From: Aquabacterium sp.
Lineage (GTDB): Bacteria; Pseudomonadota; Gammaproteobacteria; Burkholderiales; Burkholderiaceae_C
DNA length: 64,000 bases
Assembly: GCF_016195855.1 (NCBI RefSeq)
Contig: NZ_JACPYU010000010.1
Location: forward strand, 1 to 64,000
Direction: 5' to 3'
A program made the translations under genes and the position numbers. Under the pieces are notes generated by a model. It had not been told where the DNA came from. It searched no databases and saw only the letters and a list, made by a program, of their open reading frames with translations. Shown one piece after another: positions 1 to 8,978 of the stretch (the stretch's first letter is position 1; each line of letters starts with the position of its first letter).

Positions 1-158
1 CCTCGTCATTCTGGCTCGCAAGCTTCTGAGAGTCGCATGGGCAATCTGGCGCAGTGGAAAAACCTTTGATGCAAGCCAGATGGGCGTACAAAACGCTTGC
101 GTCAAAACATAGAACCTCGTTGCGCGGCTGCGCCGCTTCACTCAAACAAATCGGGCCA

Positions 159-224
159 GTCAGATGACGAAGCACGCTGCGCGTGCCCACCTCGCCACTG
201 CGCGTCTCGGCGTCACCAAGGCGC
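159..224 (+). repeat. Left arm of long imperfect inverted repeat
   Basis: The 66 bases starting GTCAGATGACGAAGC match the reverse complement of 454-519 at all but about six positions. Each arm carries an ATG followed by a similar short peptide frame (MTK-AARAHLATA), so the arms look like two oppositely oriented copies of one short segment. The flanking bases do not continue the match, so the repeat is bounded. Confidence 0.8.
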
Positions 225-453
225 CCGGCCAGATGCCGGCTCAGCCCTTTTCCACCTCGCTCGTGGCGTGCACAGGTCGCTGGTTCTGGTGAAAATCACG
301 AGCTAGGCTTCGATGGATCAGTGCTGTTGCGATCGCTGTCAATGGGTGCCCGTGCCTGTACTGTCGCTGAGCTAACGCTTGGTCTGCTGTCGTGCCAGCA
401 ACCGTGGCAGCACTCAAGCGGGGCGATCAAAGGCTGAGGTGGTGTGCGGCGTG

Positions 454-519
454 GCGCCTTGGGGACGCCGAGCAGCGCAGTGGCAAGGTGGGCGCGCGCA
501 GCGCGCTTCGTCATCTGAC
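454..519 (-). repeat. Right arm of long imperfect inverted repeat
   Basis: This is the reverse-complement partner of 159-224, separated from it by about 229 bases. Mismatches are scattered single or double substitutions with no gaps, which suggests an old duplication rather than a recent one. No transposase lies between the arms. Whether the pair forms a structure in RNA or DNA is unknown. Confidence 0.8.
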
Positions 520-707
520 CCGCTGGCGTTGTTCGACCGGAGCGGCCGTCAGGGCGCGCAGGAAGTTCGCCAGCGCCACCTTGCCTGGAGCAGCGCAGGG
601 CAGTCCTGCCTGCGGCAGGACCGTCAACATGAAGCCCCGCCGCATGCCACCTCGGCCGCGCCCCGCGCTCTCCCGATAGGCGCTATGCGTTGCCTAAAAA
701 AAGCCGC

Positions 708-2408
708 TCAGAACGTTTCCCAATCGTCATCCGACTTGGGGGCCGCAGCCGCCACAGTAGGCGCCGGCAAGCTGGGCCGTGGGGCGGGTGCGGAGGGGGC
801 AACCGGCTTGGCCAAAGCCACACTGGCTGCGGGCCGCGGCTTGATCACCGGCGTCACCTTGTGCACATGGGTGTCTTGCCCCATGGCCCCACCTTGCGCC
901 TGGCCCAGCTTGAACGCCGCCACCGCCTGCGCCAGCTTGGCCGCCTGGTCCTTCAGGCTCTCTGCCGCAGCGGCAGATTGCTCCACCAGCGCCGCGTTTT
1001 GCTGCGTCATCTGGTCAAGCTGGTTGACCGACTGGTTCACGTGCCCGATGCCCTGGCTCTGTTCGCCCGCCGCAGCCGTGATCTCACCAATGATGTCCGA
1101 CACCCGCTGCACGCTGCCCAGGATCTCGCTCATCGATTGGCCCGCGTCCTGCACCAGCTTCGAGCCCGACTCGACCTTCTCGCTCGACGAGTTGATCAGG
1201 GTCTTGATCTCTTTGGCCGCTTGCGCACTGCGCTGCGCCAGGGTGCGCACCTCACCAGCCACCACGGCAAAACCACGGCCTTGCTCGCCGGCACGGGCGG
1301 CTTCCACCGCCGCGTTCAAGGCCAGGATATTGGTCTGGAAGGCGATGCCGTCAATCACCGTGATGATGTCGGTGATCTTGCGGCTGGCGTCATTGATCTC
1401 GGCCATGTTGGACACAACCTGCTGGACGATCTCTTCGCCGCGGTGGGCCGCGGTGGCCGCGCCAGTGGCCATCTGGTTGGCCTGACGGGCCGCATCGGCG
1501 CTCTGGCGCACGGTGTTGGTCAGGTCGGTCATGGAGCTGGCCGTCTGCTGCAGGTTCGAGGCGGTGTGCTCCGTGCGCTGCGACAGGTCCTGGTTGCCCG
1601 ATGCGATCTCGGACGAGGCCGTGCTGATCGAGTCGGTCGCATGGCGGATCACGCCGATGGTGTCGCGCAAGCGGTGCGTCATCGTGATCACCGAGGCCTT
1701 GAGCGAGCGGGTGTCCTTGGGGTTGTGCTGCAGCGCCAGGTTCAGGTCGCCCTCGGCGATGCGGCCCACCAGGTCGCGCAGGTCGGCGGGCTCGCCCCCC
1801 AGGTCACGCCAGACCGAGGTCACGATGGCCTGCGAGGCCACGCCCAGCACCGTCAGCACGAGGATGCCGGTCAGCACCGTCACCCACAGGTTGTTGTTGA
1901 CGCCCTGTGTGGCGCTGCTTTGCGCCTCGTCGATGGCGGCCTTGGCGGCTTTCTTGTGCTGCTCCAGCAGCTTTTGCAGGCTGGCCTGCGCGCCTTGCAT
2001 CTTGCCCAGCTGATCACCCGGGTCCTGCTTGCTGACCAGCGCGCGCGTGGCCCCGATGGCCGAACTCTGGTAGGTGTCGAAGACGCTGTCCAGCTCCTTG
2101 GCCGTGGCGGCCTTCTCGGGCAGCTTCTGCATGCCCGCCAGGGCTTCGCGGGCCGTGGCCACCATGGCGTCGGTTTCCTTGAGGCGCTCGCTGTCACCCT
2201 CGGCGGCCGCGGTCTGCAAGGTCAGGCGCAGTTGCTCGGCGCTGCGGTCAATGGCCGTCACATAGGCCATGTGCGGGTTGTCGACCTCATGCAGGTGCGC
2301 CAGGACACTGGAGGTGCGCTCACCCACGAAGAAGCTGACCGCGATGCCGATGACAAACACGGCAGCCGCACTGAGGGGCAGCACACGGATCCGGGTACGA
2401 AAGTTCAT
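708..2408 (-). CDS. Methyl-accepting chemotaxis protein
   Basis: This is an inner-membrane chemoreceptor of about 566 residues that would control CheA through CheW. The N-terminus has a membrane segment at about residues 8-28, then a helical periplasmic sensor region rich in Ala, Gln and Lys, and a second membrane segment near 190-210. A HAMP linker follows, then the long signalling hairpin with the conserved tip [20 protein letters not shown]. The protein ends in DDWETF, which fits the C-terminal CheR/CheB docking pentapeptide, so it is probably a full-length adaptation-competent receptor. The start at 2408 (MNFRTRI) was chosen over an upstream in-frame ATG because a GGAGG-type site lies just before it. 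The ligand cannot be read from the sequence. It is divergent from the MFS permease. Confidence 0.93.
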   Translation of the reverse strand: MNFRTRIRVLPLSAAAVFVIGIAVSFFVGERTSSVLAHLHEVDNPHMAYVTAIDRSAEQLRLTLQTAAAEGDSERLKETDAMVATAREALAGMQKLPEKAATAKELDSVFDTYQSSAIGATRALVSKQDPGDQLGKMQGAQASLQKLLEQHKKAAKAAIDEAQSSATQGVNNNLWVTVLTGILVLTVLGVASQAIVTSVWRDLGGEPADLRDLVGRIAEGDLNLALQHNPKDTRSLKASVITMTHRLRDTIGVIRHATDSISTASSEIASGNQDLSQRTEHTASNLQQTASSMTDLTNTVRQSADAARQANQMATGAATAAHRGEEIVQQVVSNMAEINDASRKITDIITVIDGIAFQTNILALNAAVEAARAGEQGRGFAVVAGEVRTLAQRSAQAAKEIKTLINSSSEKVESGSKLVQDAGQSMSEILGSVQRVSDIIGEITAAAGEQSQGIGHVNQSVNQLDQMTQQNAALVEQSAAAAESLKDQAAKLAQAVAAFKLGQAQGGAMGQDTHVHKVTPVIKPRPAASVALAKPVAPSAPAPRPSLPAPTVAAAAPKSDDDWETF

Positions 2409-2561
2409 AGAGCCTCCTGCGCGCGCAGCGCAAAGCGAAGACGACCAACTGCGTGTCGACGCCATCGGGATCATCTCGCTCGCCGTGGCCGGTAAACGTG
2501 TGAAAAGTCCGTTTTCCCGGGGCCTTTACTGGCCTTGTCAGGGGCTTCCTACAATCCCCGG

Positions 2562-4088
2562 ATGCAACCTTCGTCGCCATCACCCTTGTCGCCCCTGTCC
2601 AGCCCCCGCACCGTGATGGCCTGGGTGGCCCTGCTGTACTTCTCGGAAGGGCTGCCACTGGGGCTGTTCTACGACCTGTTCCCGGTCAACCTGCGCCAGG
2701 CGGGCGTGGGCCCGGCCGAGATCGGCTTGCTCAGCCTGCTGGGCCTGGCCTGGACGGTCAAGTTCCTGTGGGCGCCGCTGATCGACGCCTGGCGCGGGCA
2801 CCGCTGGTGGATCGCGGGGGCCAACGCCGGCATGGCCCTGGTGCTGGCGACGCTGGCCCTGCACCCGCAGGCGCTGGGGCAGGGCGCCACCTGGCCCTGG
2901 GCCCTGCTCGCTGCCTTCACCATGTTGTCGGCCACCAATGACATCGCCACCGACGGCTACACGATCGAGCTGCTGTCCAAAGGCCAGTACGGCGTGGCCA
3001 ACGGCCTGCGCATCGGTTTTTACCGCGTGGGCATGCTGGCGGCGGGCGGCCTGCTGGTCGTGGCCGGCAGCCTGGGCGAGCCGGGCCACCCGAACTGGAC
3101 GGCCGCCTATGGCCTGGGCGCCGTGCTCATGCTGATCAATGGCGCGTCCATCCTGATGGCGCCGGCCCAGCCTCTGCGCGTGGCGCGAGTCGAGGGTGCA
3201 TCGGCGCGCGAATGGGAGGCCGTGCGCCAGCAACCGCTGTGGCTGCTGGCCCTGGGTCTGGTGCTGGCCGGCCTGCTGTGGCCGGTGCTGGGCCCGGTTG
3301 CCAAGGCGGTGGGCTGGGAGGCCGTGCAAGCTGTCAGCGGCACCTGGTGGTTCAAGGGGGCGGTGCCCGTCGGGCTGATGTTTGCCGGGGCCGGGCTGAT
3401 GGTGCGGGCGGCGCACGGCCCGCAGGCCCACGCCATGGCCGATGGCCCCGTGTTCGGCGCCTGGGTGGGGCTGTTGGCCCGTCCGGGCATGCTGCCCGTG
3501 CTGCTTTTCATCCTGCTGTTCAAGCTGGGTGATGCCGCCATGGGCTTCATGGTCAAACCCTTCTGGGTGGACGCGGGCTTCACCCCGGCGCAGATCGGCC
3601 TGGTCAGCGTCAATGTGGGCCTGGGGTTGTCGATCGCCGGTGGCCTGGCGGGCGGCTGGTATGTGGACCGCGTCGGCATCTTCAAGGGCCTGTGGGTGCT
3701 GGGCCTGGCCCAGGCCTTGTCCAACCTGGCTTATGCCCTGGCCGCCTGGTATGTGCCGCACACCGAGCCTGGCATGCAAGTGAGTATTCACTATCAAGCG
3801 GCGGTTTATGGCGCCAGCGGCCTGGAGAGCTTCACCAGCGGCCTGGGCACCGGCGCCTTCATGGCCTTTTTGATGGGCATTGTCGACAAGGAGCGCGCCA
3901 CCACCGAGTACGCCATCCTCTCGTCCATCTTCGCGTTTTCGCGCGCCGTGGCGGGCTGGGCGGGTGGCCTGGGGGTGGAGCAGATGGGCTACGCGGTGTT
4001 CTTCTTCTTGACTTTCTGGCTGTCGTTCCCAGCTTATGTGCTGTTGCCATCCGTCCGGCGTATGCTGGACAAGGCCGGGCTGCGTTAA
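2562..4088 (+). CDS. MFS permease, AmpG-like
   Basis: This is an integral inner-membrane transporter of about 508 residues with twelve or more hydrophobic segments. The N-terminal pattern (ALLYFSEGLPLGL), a conserved-looking TDGYTIELL stretch in the region of TM4, and the long C-terminal half resemble the AmpG/PAT branch of the major facilitator superfamily, whose members import muropeptides or related solutes. The substrate here is inferred only from this resemblance. The ATG at 2562 was preferred over a TTG nine codons upstream. The M48 protease gene begins 36 bases after the stop and may be co-transcribed. Confidence 0.75.
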   Translation: MQPSSPSPLSPLSSPRTVMAWVALLYFSEGLPLGLFYDLFPVNLRQAGVGPAEIGLLSLLGLAWTVKFLWAPLIDAWRGHRWWIAGANAGMALVLATLALHPQALGQGATWPWALLAAFTMLSATNDIATDGYTIELLSKGQYGVANGLRIGFYRVGMLAAGGLLVVAGSLGEPGHPNWTAAYGLGAVLMLINGASILMAPAQPLRVARVEGASAREWEAVRQQPLWLLALGLVLAGLLWPVLGPVAKAVGWEAVQAVSGTWWFKGAVPVGLMFAGAGLMVRAAHGPQAHAMADGPVFGAWVGLLARPGMLPVLLFILLFKLGDAAMGFMVKPFWVDAGFTPAQIGLVSVNVGLGLSIAGGLAGGWYVDRVGIFKGLWVLGLAQALSNLAYALAAWYVPHTEPGMQVSIHYQAAVYGASGLESFTSGLGTGAFMAFLMGIVDKERATTEYAILSSIFAFSRAVAGWAGGLGVEQMGYAVFFFLTFWLSFPAYVLLPSVRRMLDKAGLR

Positions 4089-4124
4089 GTCTGCAGGCCC
4101 TTTTCCTGTTTCCTTGGTGTCGTG

Positions 4125-5048
4125 ATGAGTCTGTCTGGTTTGAATCGAATGGCTTCCAGCCTCCTGTCCGCTTGCGTGCTCTCGCTGGCCGCGGTGGCGC
4201 CTGTGGCCATGGCGCGCGAAGGCGTGGAGGTCGAGCGTGGCACGTCCGTGCTGGCGCGCCTGGTGCCCGCCGAGCAGGTGGAGGCTGCCGCCCAGCAGCA
4301 ATACCTGCAACTGGCCTCCGAGGCCAAGACCCAGGGCGCCTTGCTGCCCGACAACCACCCGCAGGTGCTGAGGCTGCGCACCATCGCCAGCCGCATCATC
4401 CCTTTTGCGATGGACTGGAACCCGCGTGCCAAACAGTGGCGCTGGCAGGTCATCGTGCTGAACTCCAAAGAGCTCAACGCCTTTTGCATGCCCGGCGGCA
4501 AGATCGCCTTCTACACCGGCATCCTGGATCAACTCAAGCTCACGGACGACGAGGTCGCCATGGTCATGGGCCATGAAATGGCGCACGCCCTGCGCGAACA
4601 TGCCCGCGAGCAGATGGGCAAGACCTCGGCCACCCGCATGGGCGCGGGGCTGATCTCCAGCCTGTTCGGCCTGGGCAATATGGGTGATGCGCTGCTCAAT
4701 ATGGGCGGCCAGTTGCTCACCCTGAAGTTCAGCCGCGGCAACGAGTCCGAGGCCGACCTGGTGGGCATGGAGCTGGCCGCGCGTGCCGGTTACGACCCGC
4801 GTGCGGGCATCAGCCTGTGGCAGAAGATGTCCGCCGCGTCCAAGGGCGCGCCGCCGCAGTGGATGTCCACCCACCCTTCAAGCTCGAACCGCATCCAGGA
4901 GATCCAGGCCAATCTGCCCAAGGTCATGCCCTTGTACGAGAAAGCCCCCAAGCCCGATCAACGCTTTGATGCGCCACGCAAGATCGGCGCGGCCCATCTG
5001 GCCACCGAGCCCCTGGCTTACTGGGGCGTGGCCGATACGCCGCGCTGA
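4125..5048 (+). CDS. M48-family periplasmic metalloprotease
   Basis: This is a zinc protease of about 307 residues that would act in the periplasm on misfolded or outer-membrane proteins, like the LoiP/YcaL/BepA group. A signal peptide ends near VAMA at about residue 28. The zinc motif HEMAH lies at about residues 150-154, and the third-ligand region NESEADLVG follows about 60 residues later, as usual for M48. No TPR extension is present, so it resembles LoiP/YcaL rather than BepA. A GTG one codon upstream is an alternative start. Its stop abuts the stop of the convergent MBL-fold gene with no spacer. Confidence 0.9.
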   Translation: MSLSGLNRMASSLLSACVLSLAAVAPVAMAREGVEVERGTSVLARLVPAEQVEAAAQQQYLQLASEAKTQGALLPDNHPQVLRLRTIASRIIPFAMDWNPRAKQWRWQVIVLNSKELNAFCMPGGKIAFYTGILDQLKLTDDEVAMVMGHEMAHALREHAREQMGKTSATRMGAGLISSLFGLGNMGDALLNMGGQLLTLKFSRGNESEADLVGMELAARAGYDPRAGISLWQKMSAASKGAPPQWMSTHPSSSNRIQEIQANLPKVMPLYEKAPKPDQRFDAPRKIGAAHLATEPLAYWGVADTPR

Positions 5049-5678
5049 TCACAGATAGGGGTTGCCTACGCGCTCTTCGCCGAGGGTGCTCTCCGGGCCG
5101 TGCCCGGGCGTGAAGGTGACGTCGTCGCCCAGGGGCAGCAGTTTGGTTTTGATCGCGTTGATCAGGTCGGCGTGGTTGCCACCGGGGAAGTCTGTTCGGC
5201 CAATGCTGCCGGCAAACAGCACATCACCCACGAAGGCGTGGCGCGTGGTGGGCTCGTAGAACACCACATGGCCGGGCGTGTGGCCCGGGCAATGCAGCAC
5301 CTGCAGCTTGCAAAGGCCGATCTGCACCGTGTCGCCCTCCTTGAGCCACTGCGTGGGCTTGAAGGCCTCGGCCTGCGGGAAGCCGAACATCTGGCTTTGC
5401 TGGGGCAGGGCGTCGATCCAGAACTGGTCGCCAGGGTGCGGCCCGATGATGGGCAGGCCCAGGGTGTTGGCCAAGTGGCCGGTGGCGCCGGCGTGGTCGA
5501 TGTGCGCGTGCGTGAGCCACAAAGCCTTGAGCGTCAGGCCACGCGCCTCGATGGCTTCCAGCAAGGTGCCGGCATCACCGCCCGGGTCGATCAGGGCCGC
5601 CTCCTTGGTGTCCGTGCACCAGACCAGAGAGCAGTTCTGTTCAAAGGACGTGACGGGGATGGTGAGACGTTGGAACAT
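5049..5678 (-). CDS. MBL-fold hydrolase, glyoxalase II-like
   Basis: This is a soluble metallo-beta-lactamase-fold hydrolase of about 209 residues. The dinuclear metal site is visible: THAHIDHAG (His57, His59, Asp61, His62), then CPGHTPGH and FVGDVLFAGSIGRTDFPGG. The short length and GRTDFPGG motif place it with the YcbL/GloB-like thioesterases that cleave small thioesters such as S-lactoylglutathione. In-frame ATGs lie upstream, but similarity to the family begins at MFQRLTIPVT, so 5678 was chosen. It is the only gene facing left between the protease and the TetR gene. Confidence 0.88.
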   Translation of the reverse strand: MFQRLTIPVTSFEQNCSLVWCTDTKEAALIDPGGDAGTLLEAIEARGLTLKALWLTHAHIDHAGATGHLANTLGLPIIGPHPGDQFWIDALPQQSQMFGFPQAEAFKPTQWLKEGDTVQIGLCKLQVLHCPGHTPGHVVFYEPTTRHAFVGDVLFAGSIGRTDFPGGNHADLINAIKTKLLPLGDDVTFTPGHGPESTLGEERVGNPYL

Positions 5679-5903
5679 GGCTGGAAGAGAGGTATCGGAT
5701 AACATAGTTTCAAAACGCATTGATTCGAAACGACTTTTGGGAGCGTAGCACTCTGTGGGTAGGGTGCCCCAGTCAAATCTGGTTGCTGCCGATAAGTTTT
5801 GGCAGTTGAATGGCGACCAAGTTCGAAACCAGTCACTCGTGCCATGCGGGCGGCGTGGCGGTCTGCAAAGCAGGCGATAGCAGCCTGACCTGTGCAGAGA
5901 CCG

Positions 5904-6551
5904 CTAAGTCAATGCACGGCCCACGTTGTGAGCTGGGTTCACAGATTGTTGCGCCGCCACCGTCGCTCCCCGAAGTGCACCCACGCAGATATCGATCAGT
6001 TTCTGGCGGTCGCCCTGGGCGCCGTGATCAAGCCAATCCAGCACAGCCTGGATCAGGAATGCCAGCCAGGCGCGGACAGCCAGGTAGGGCAGCGACTGGG
6101 GCGCCGGCGTGCCCCCAAGCGCTGTGAGGATGCGCCTGGTTTGCAGATCGAGATTGCGGTTGACCACCTCCTGGACGGTCTGCTCCAGACTGGCGGCACT
6201 GCGGAATATGGCCCGATACATATGCGGATGGCTTTCGACATAGTCGAGATAAGCCCCCAGTCCCGTCTGCAATTGCTCGGCCGGTGACAGCGAAGGATCC
6301 GGGCGCGTGACCTCCAGGATCTCGTCATACCCAACCTGGACGATGGCCGCGAAAAAGACCCGCTTGCTGGGAAAGTAGTGATACAGCAGCCCGCGGGACA
6401 CCCCCGCCTGTTGTGCGATCTGGTCGATCTGGACTTCGTCGTAGGCCTTGCTGCCGAACACGGATGTACCCACAGCCAGCAAGTGCGCACGACGGGCATC
6501 AGGCTCCAGACGCGGGCCAATGGCCTCCTTTGGCAGACCCTTCTTCGGCAT
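5904..6551 (-). CDS. TetR-family transcriptional regulator
   Basis: This is a DNA-binding repressor of about 215 residues. The N-terminal helix-turn-helix is clear (VQIDQIAQQAGVSRGLLYHYFPSKR at about residues 36-60, shown here only by its key pattern A-x3-GVS-x4-YHYFxSK). A helical ligand-binding domain follows, with hydrophobic and aromatic residues. The gene is divergent from the four-gene hydrolase operon, and two dyads lie between them, so it probably represses both itself and the operon until a pathway compound binds. The start at MPKKG was chosen because a GAGGG site precedes it; the upstream extension would run through the operators. Confidence 0.88.
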   Translation of the reverse strand: MPKKGLPKEAIGPRLEPDARRAHLLAVGTSVFGSKAYDEVQIDQIAQQAGVSRGLLYHYFPSKRVFFAAIVQVGYDEILEVTRPDPSLSPAEQLQTGLGAYLDYVESHPHMYRAIFRSAASLEQTVQEVVNRNLDLQTRRILTALGGTPAPQSLPYLAVRAWLAFLIQAVLDWLDHGAQGDRQKLIDICVGALRGATVAAQQSVNPAHNVGRALT

Positions 6552-6560
6552 GCACCCTCT

Positions 6561-6586
6561 CACTGTTTGACACGCAGTCAACAGTG
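6561..6586. promoter_or_regulatory. Putative TetR operator 1 (imperfect dyad)
   Basis: CACTGTTTGAC and its near-complement GTCAACAGTG are separated by four to five bases; one T is missing from the right arm. It lies 10 bases upstream of the tetR start, where bound repressor would block tetR itself. The arm sequence resembles the neighbouring perfect dyad, which supports two sites for one regulator. Confidence 0.55.
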
Positions 6587-6598
6587 TACGCATAATTG

Positions 6599-6624
6599 CA
6601 CTATTGAACGTGTGTTCAATAGTG
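6599..6624. promoter_or_regulatory. Putative TetR operator 2 (perfect dyad)
   Basis: This is a perfect 11-bp inverted repeat, CACTATTGAAC / GTTCAATAGTG, around the spacer GTGT. It sits in the intergenic region between the divergent tetR and hydrolase-operon genes. The size and symmetry fit a TetR-family dimer site. No biochemical proof can be drawn from sequence. Confidence 0.75.
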
Positions 6625-6712
6625 AGTGCCTGCACTCAGGCAGCGGATGCAGCGCAGGCGTGTTCATGCCTGCATGGAACGCCTCGTTGCCCCCCAGGCC
6701 TATGGACATGGA

Positions 6713-8056
6713 ATGAGATCTATCAAAGACGCGCTGCGGCGGATGTTCATCACTAACTGCATGCTGAGCAGGACCACCGAGCTGGCCGCTCAGCGGCTGG
6801 GGGCGGGCTTCTTTCTTCCAGCTTTGTTCGTCCAGCGCTATGCGTCCATGGGCGGCCTGGATCCTGGCCTCTTTGCTGCGCAACTCAACGGCGTGCGGTC
6901 CTTCAAGGATGAAGCCTGGTGCGGATACTGGAATGCCCTGGCCCGAGAACAACTGGCATCCATCGAGACCGTGCTGCCCGGCTTTGCCGGCGCGTTCTCT
7001 GCGGTGCCCGCCGATGCCGCAGATACCAAAGGCCTGAATTGGGTCGCGCTTCGTGATGCCTTGTCACCCTTTGGCAAGCGGGTTGCGGCGTTGATGACAC
7101 TGAACGAAGCGGCTGCTGCGGTGTCGTCCGTTGACAAGCAGGCATCGCCTGGCAGCCACCGAGCCATGACAGCCTTGAGAAGCCTGGTCAAGGCCATCAC
7201 CTACTACCAGGTCAGCGCGTTCCCGGGCGGGACGATGGCCCGCATGGAGGCCTACGCGCGGTCGCGCGCGCTCTTCGACGAATTGATCGCCATCGTGGGC
7301 CCGCTGGTGGGCATGGTGATCGAGAAACACCAGATCGAGGTGGATGGTGACGCGGTCGAAGGCTATCTCGTGACGCCCGCTGGAACCGCGCGCCATCCGC
7401 TGGCCATCATCACCAACGGACTGGAGGGCACGGTTCAAGAGTTGGCGATTCCCTTGCTCCGGTACCACGACTCAGGCATGGCCGTGTTCATCATGGAGAT
7501 GCCTGGAACCTACGGCTATCGCCAGCGGATGTCATTGGCCTCCGAGGCCATCTATCACGCCGTGATCGAGAACCTGTCTGGCCACAGCCGCATCGATCCA
7601 CTTCGTGTGGGCTTCGTCGGTGTCAGCTTCGGCGCCTATTGGGCGGCGCGGATGGCTGGTAGCAGCAAGAAGTTGCGATGTGCCGTCGCTTGCGGGGCGC
7701 CCACGCATCATTCGTTCAAGGTCAAGAGCACGATCGGCATCCCCGACATCATCATCAAAGCCCTGCTGAACACCACGGGTGCCCACACCTTGATGGACCT
7801 TGGCCTGAAGCTGAAGGCCCTGTCGCTCCAACAACGCTACCGTCAGATCAACATCCCCTTGCTGGTCATCAATGGCGATAAGGACACCTTGCTCAGCACG
7901 CAGGACTCCATCGATCTGGCAAAGGGTGCCCAACAGGGCACGCTGAAGCTCTACCCCAACGACGACCACTGCGCCATGGGGCACTACAACGATTGGCTGG
8001 ACCTGTCGCAAGCATGGTTGCGCGGGCACCTTGTGCCTGATACCAGCAGAGCATGA
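6713..8056 (+). CDS. Alpha/beta hydrolase (FrsA/DUF1100-like)
   Basis: This is a cytoplasmic esterase/C-C hydrolase-like protein of about 447 residues and the first gene of the four-gene operon. A long helical N-terminal cap precedes the alpha/beta core. The nucleophile elbow is GVSFG at about residues 303-307, with NGDKDTLL providing the acid region and DDHCAMGH the catalytic-His region. The cap-plus-core arrangement resembles FrsA and 2,6-dihydropseudooxynicotine hydrolase. Several in-frame ATGs exist upstream; 6713 was chosen as the first consistent with a leader clear of the operators. The substrate is unknown, but the partners suggest catabolism of an amide or a ring-cleavage product. 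Confidence 0.82.
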   Translation: MRSIKDALRRMFITNCMLSRTTELAAQRLGAGFFLPALFVQRYASMGGLDPGLFAAQLNGVRSFKDEAWCGYWNALAREQLASIETVLPGFAGAFSAVPADAADTKGLNWVALRDALSPFGKRVAALMTLNEAAAAVSSVDKQASPGSHRAMTALRSLVKAITYYQVSAFPGGTMARMEAYARSRALFDELIAIVGPLVGMVIEKHQIEVDGDAVEGYLVTPAGTARHPLAIITNGLEGTVQELAIPLLRYHDSGMAVFIMEMPGTYGYRQRMSLASEAIYHAVIENLSGHSRIDPLRVGFVGVSFGAYWAARMAGSSKKLRCAVACGAPTHHSFKVKSTIGIPDIIIKALLNTTGAHTLMDLGLKLKALSLQQRYRQINIPLLVINGDKDTLLSTQDSIDLAKGAQQGTLKLYPNDDHCAMGHYNDWLDLSQAWLRGHLVPDTSRA

Positions 8057-8099
8057 GCTGCTCATGTCCACTCCACTATCCACACCACAGGAGAACGCA

Positions 8100-8978
8100 A
8101 TGCGCTGGCGCCGTCAGTATTCAGGTCATCTCATGTCCAAGGTTTGGCAGCTTGAAGAAGCGGGTCAATGGCGCTGGGCCACTGCAGAGGAAGCCGCAAC
8201 GCGGTCTTGGTTGCCCGAACCCATGAGCGATGTCACCTTGCCGCTGCAACCACTGTCATTTCGAGACTGCAGCCTCTATGAGCAGCACTGGATTCAGTCA
8301 TCAAGAGGCTATGCCAAACGCTTCATGCCGGCCGCTCACGTGTTCACGAGCTTGTACGAACGGCTGTTGCGCAAACCATTCCCGGCGTTCAAGCCTCACC
8401 CTCTGGCCTACCGCCAGCCGGTCTACTACTTTGGCAACCACTTGAGCTTCGTGCCCAGCGGCACGCCCATCCGGCCACCCCGCTTCACGAAGGCGCTGGA
8501 TTACGAGCTGGAACTCGGCGCCGTGTTGCGCAAGCCTTTGCTCAACGCTACCTACCAAGAGGCGCTCGATGCGATCGGCGGCTTTGTGGTGGTCAACGAC
8601 TGGAGTGCGCGTGATGTCCAGCGCAGCGAGATGGCCACAGGCCTGGGGCCGCAGAAGTGCAAGCACTTTTGCAGTTCGATGTCCGACGAGCTGGTGGACG
8701 CACAGGACGTGCTGCCCCGCATCGATCAACTCCAGGCCTTCGTCGAGATCAATGGGCGGATCGTTGCCAGGACCAGTACCGCCAACATGCTGCATGGCTG
8801 GGCCAAGACCTTGAGCCACCTGTCCACCGACGAGCCTTTGTGGCCCGGAGAGCTCATTGCAAGCGGCACGCTGCCTTTCGGGACAGCGCTGGAGAATGGA
8901 CATTGGCTCCAGCCTGGCGATACGCTGCGCCTGATGATCGAAGAGGTGGGGGAGATCAAGCACCAATGGGCCACATGA
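8100..8978 (+). CDS. Fumarylacetoacetate hydrolase-family protein
   Basis: This is a metal-dependent C-C bond hydrolase/decarboxylase-type enzyme of about 292 residues. The signature acidic metal ligands are seen in DYELELGAV, followed by GFVVVNDWSARDVQ and a late GTLPFGTALENG segment, as in the FAH superfamily. The start at 8100 is fixed by an AGGAG site seven bases upstream. Its stop overlaps the start of the MBL hydrolase as ATGA, so the two are translationally coupled. Members act on acylpyruvates or ring-fission products; the precise reaction here cannot be assigned. Confidence 0.88.
   Translation: MRWRRQYSGHLMSKVWQLEEAGQWRWATAEEAATRSWLPEPMSDVTLPLQPLSFRDCSLYEQHWIQSSRGYAKRFMPAAHVFTSLYERLLRKPFPAFKPHPLAYRQPVYYFGNHLSFVPSGTPIRPPRFTKALDYELELGAVLRKPLLNATYQEALDAIGGFVVVNDWSARDVQRSEMATGLGPQKCKHFCSSMSDELVDAQDVLPRIDQLQAFVEINGRIVARTSTANMLHGWAKTLSHLSTDEPLWPGELIASGTLPFGTALENGHWLQPGDTLRLMIEEVGEIKHQWAT

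Larger units (their letters stand above)
1..707. other. Intergenic region without a convincing gene
   Basis: The stretch upstream of the chemotaxis receptor stop contains only short, overlapping open frames with basic, low-information translations, and none has a recognisable domain or a convincing ribosome-binding site. Its one clear structure is a pair of 66-bp inverted repeat arms, listed separately. It may be a decayed accessory segment, or the downstream flank of a gene lying left of the window. Confidence 0.5.

Noticed and set aside
690..2495. Plus-strand open frame of about 600 codons
   Set aside because: It is antisense to the chemotaxis receptor, whose signalling tip and C-terminal pentapeptide are unmistakable.
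2580..4874. Minus-strand open frame of about 760 codons
   Set aside because: It lies opposite the MFS permease and M48 protease, both with clear motifs. Its His/Gln/Gly-rich translation is typical of antisense frames.
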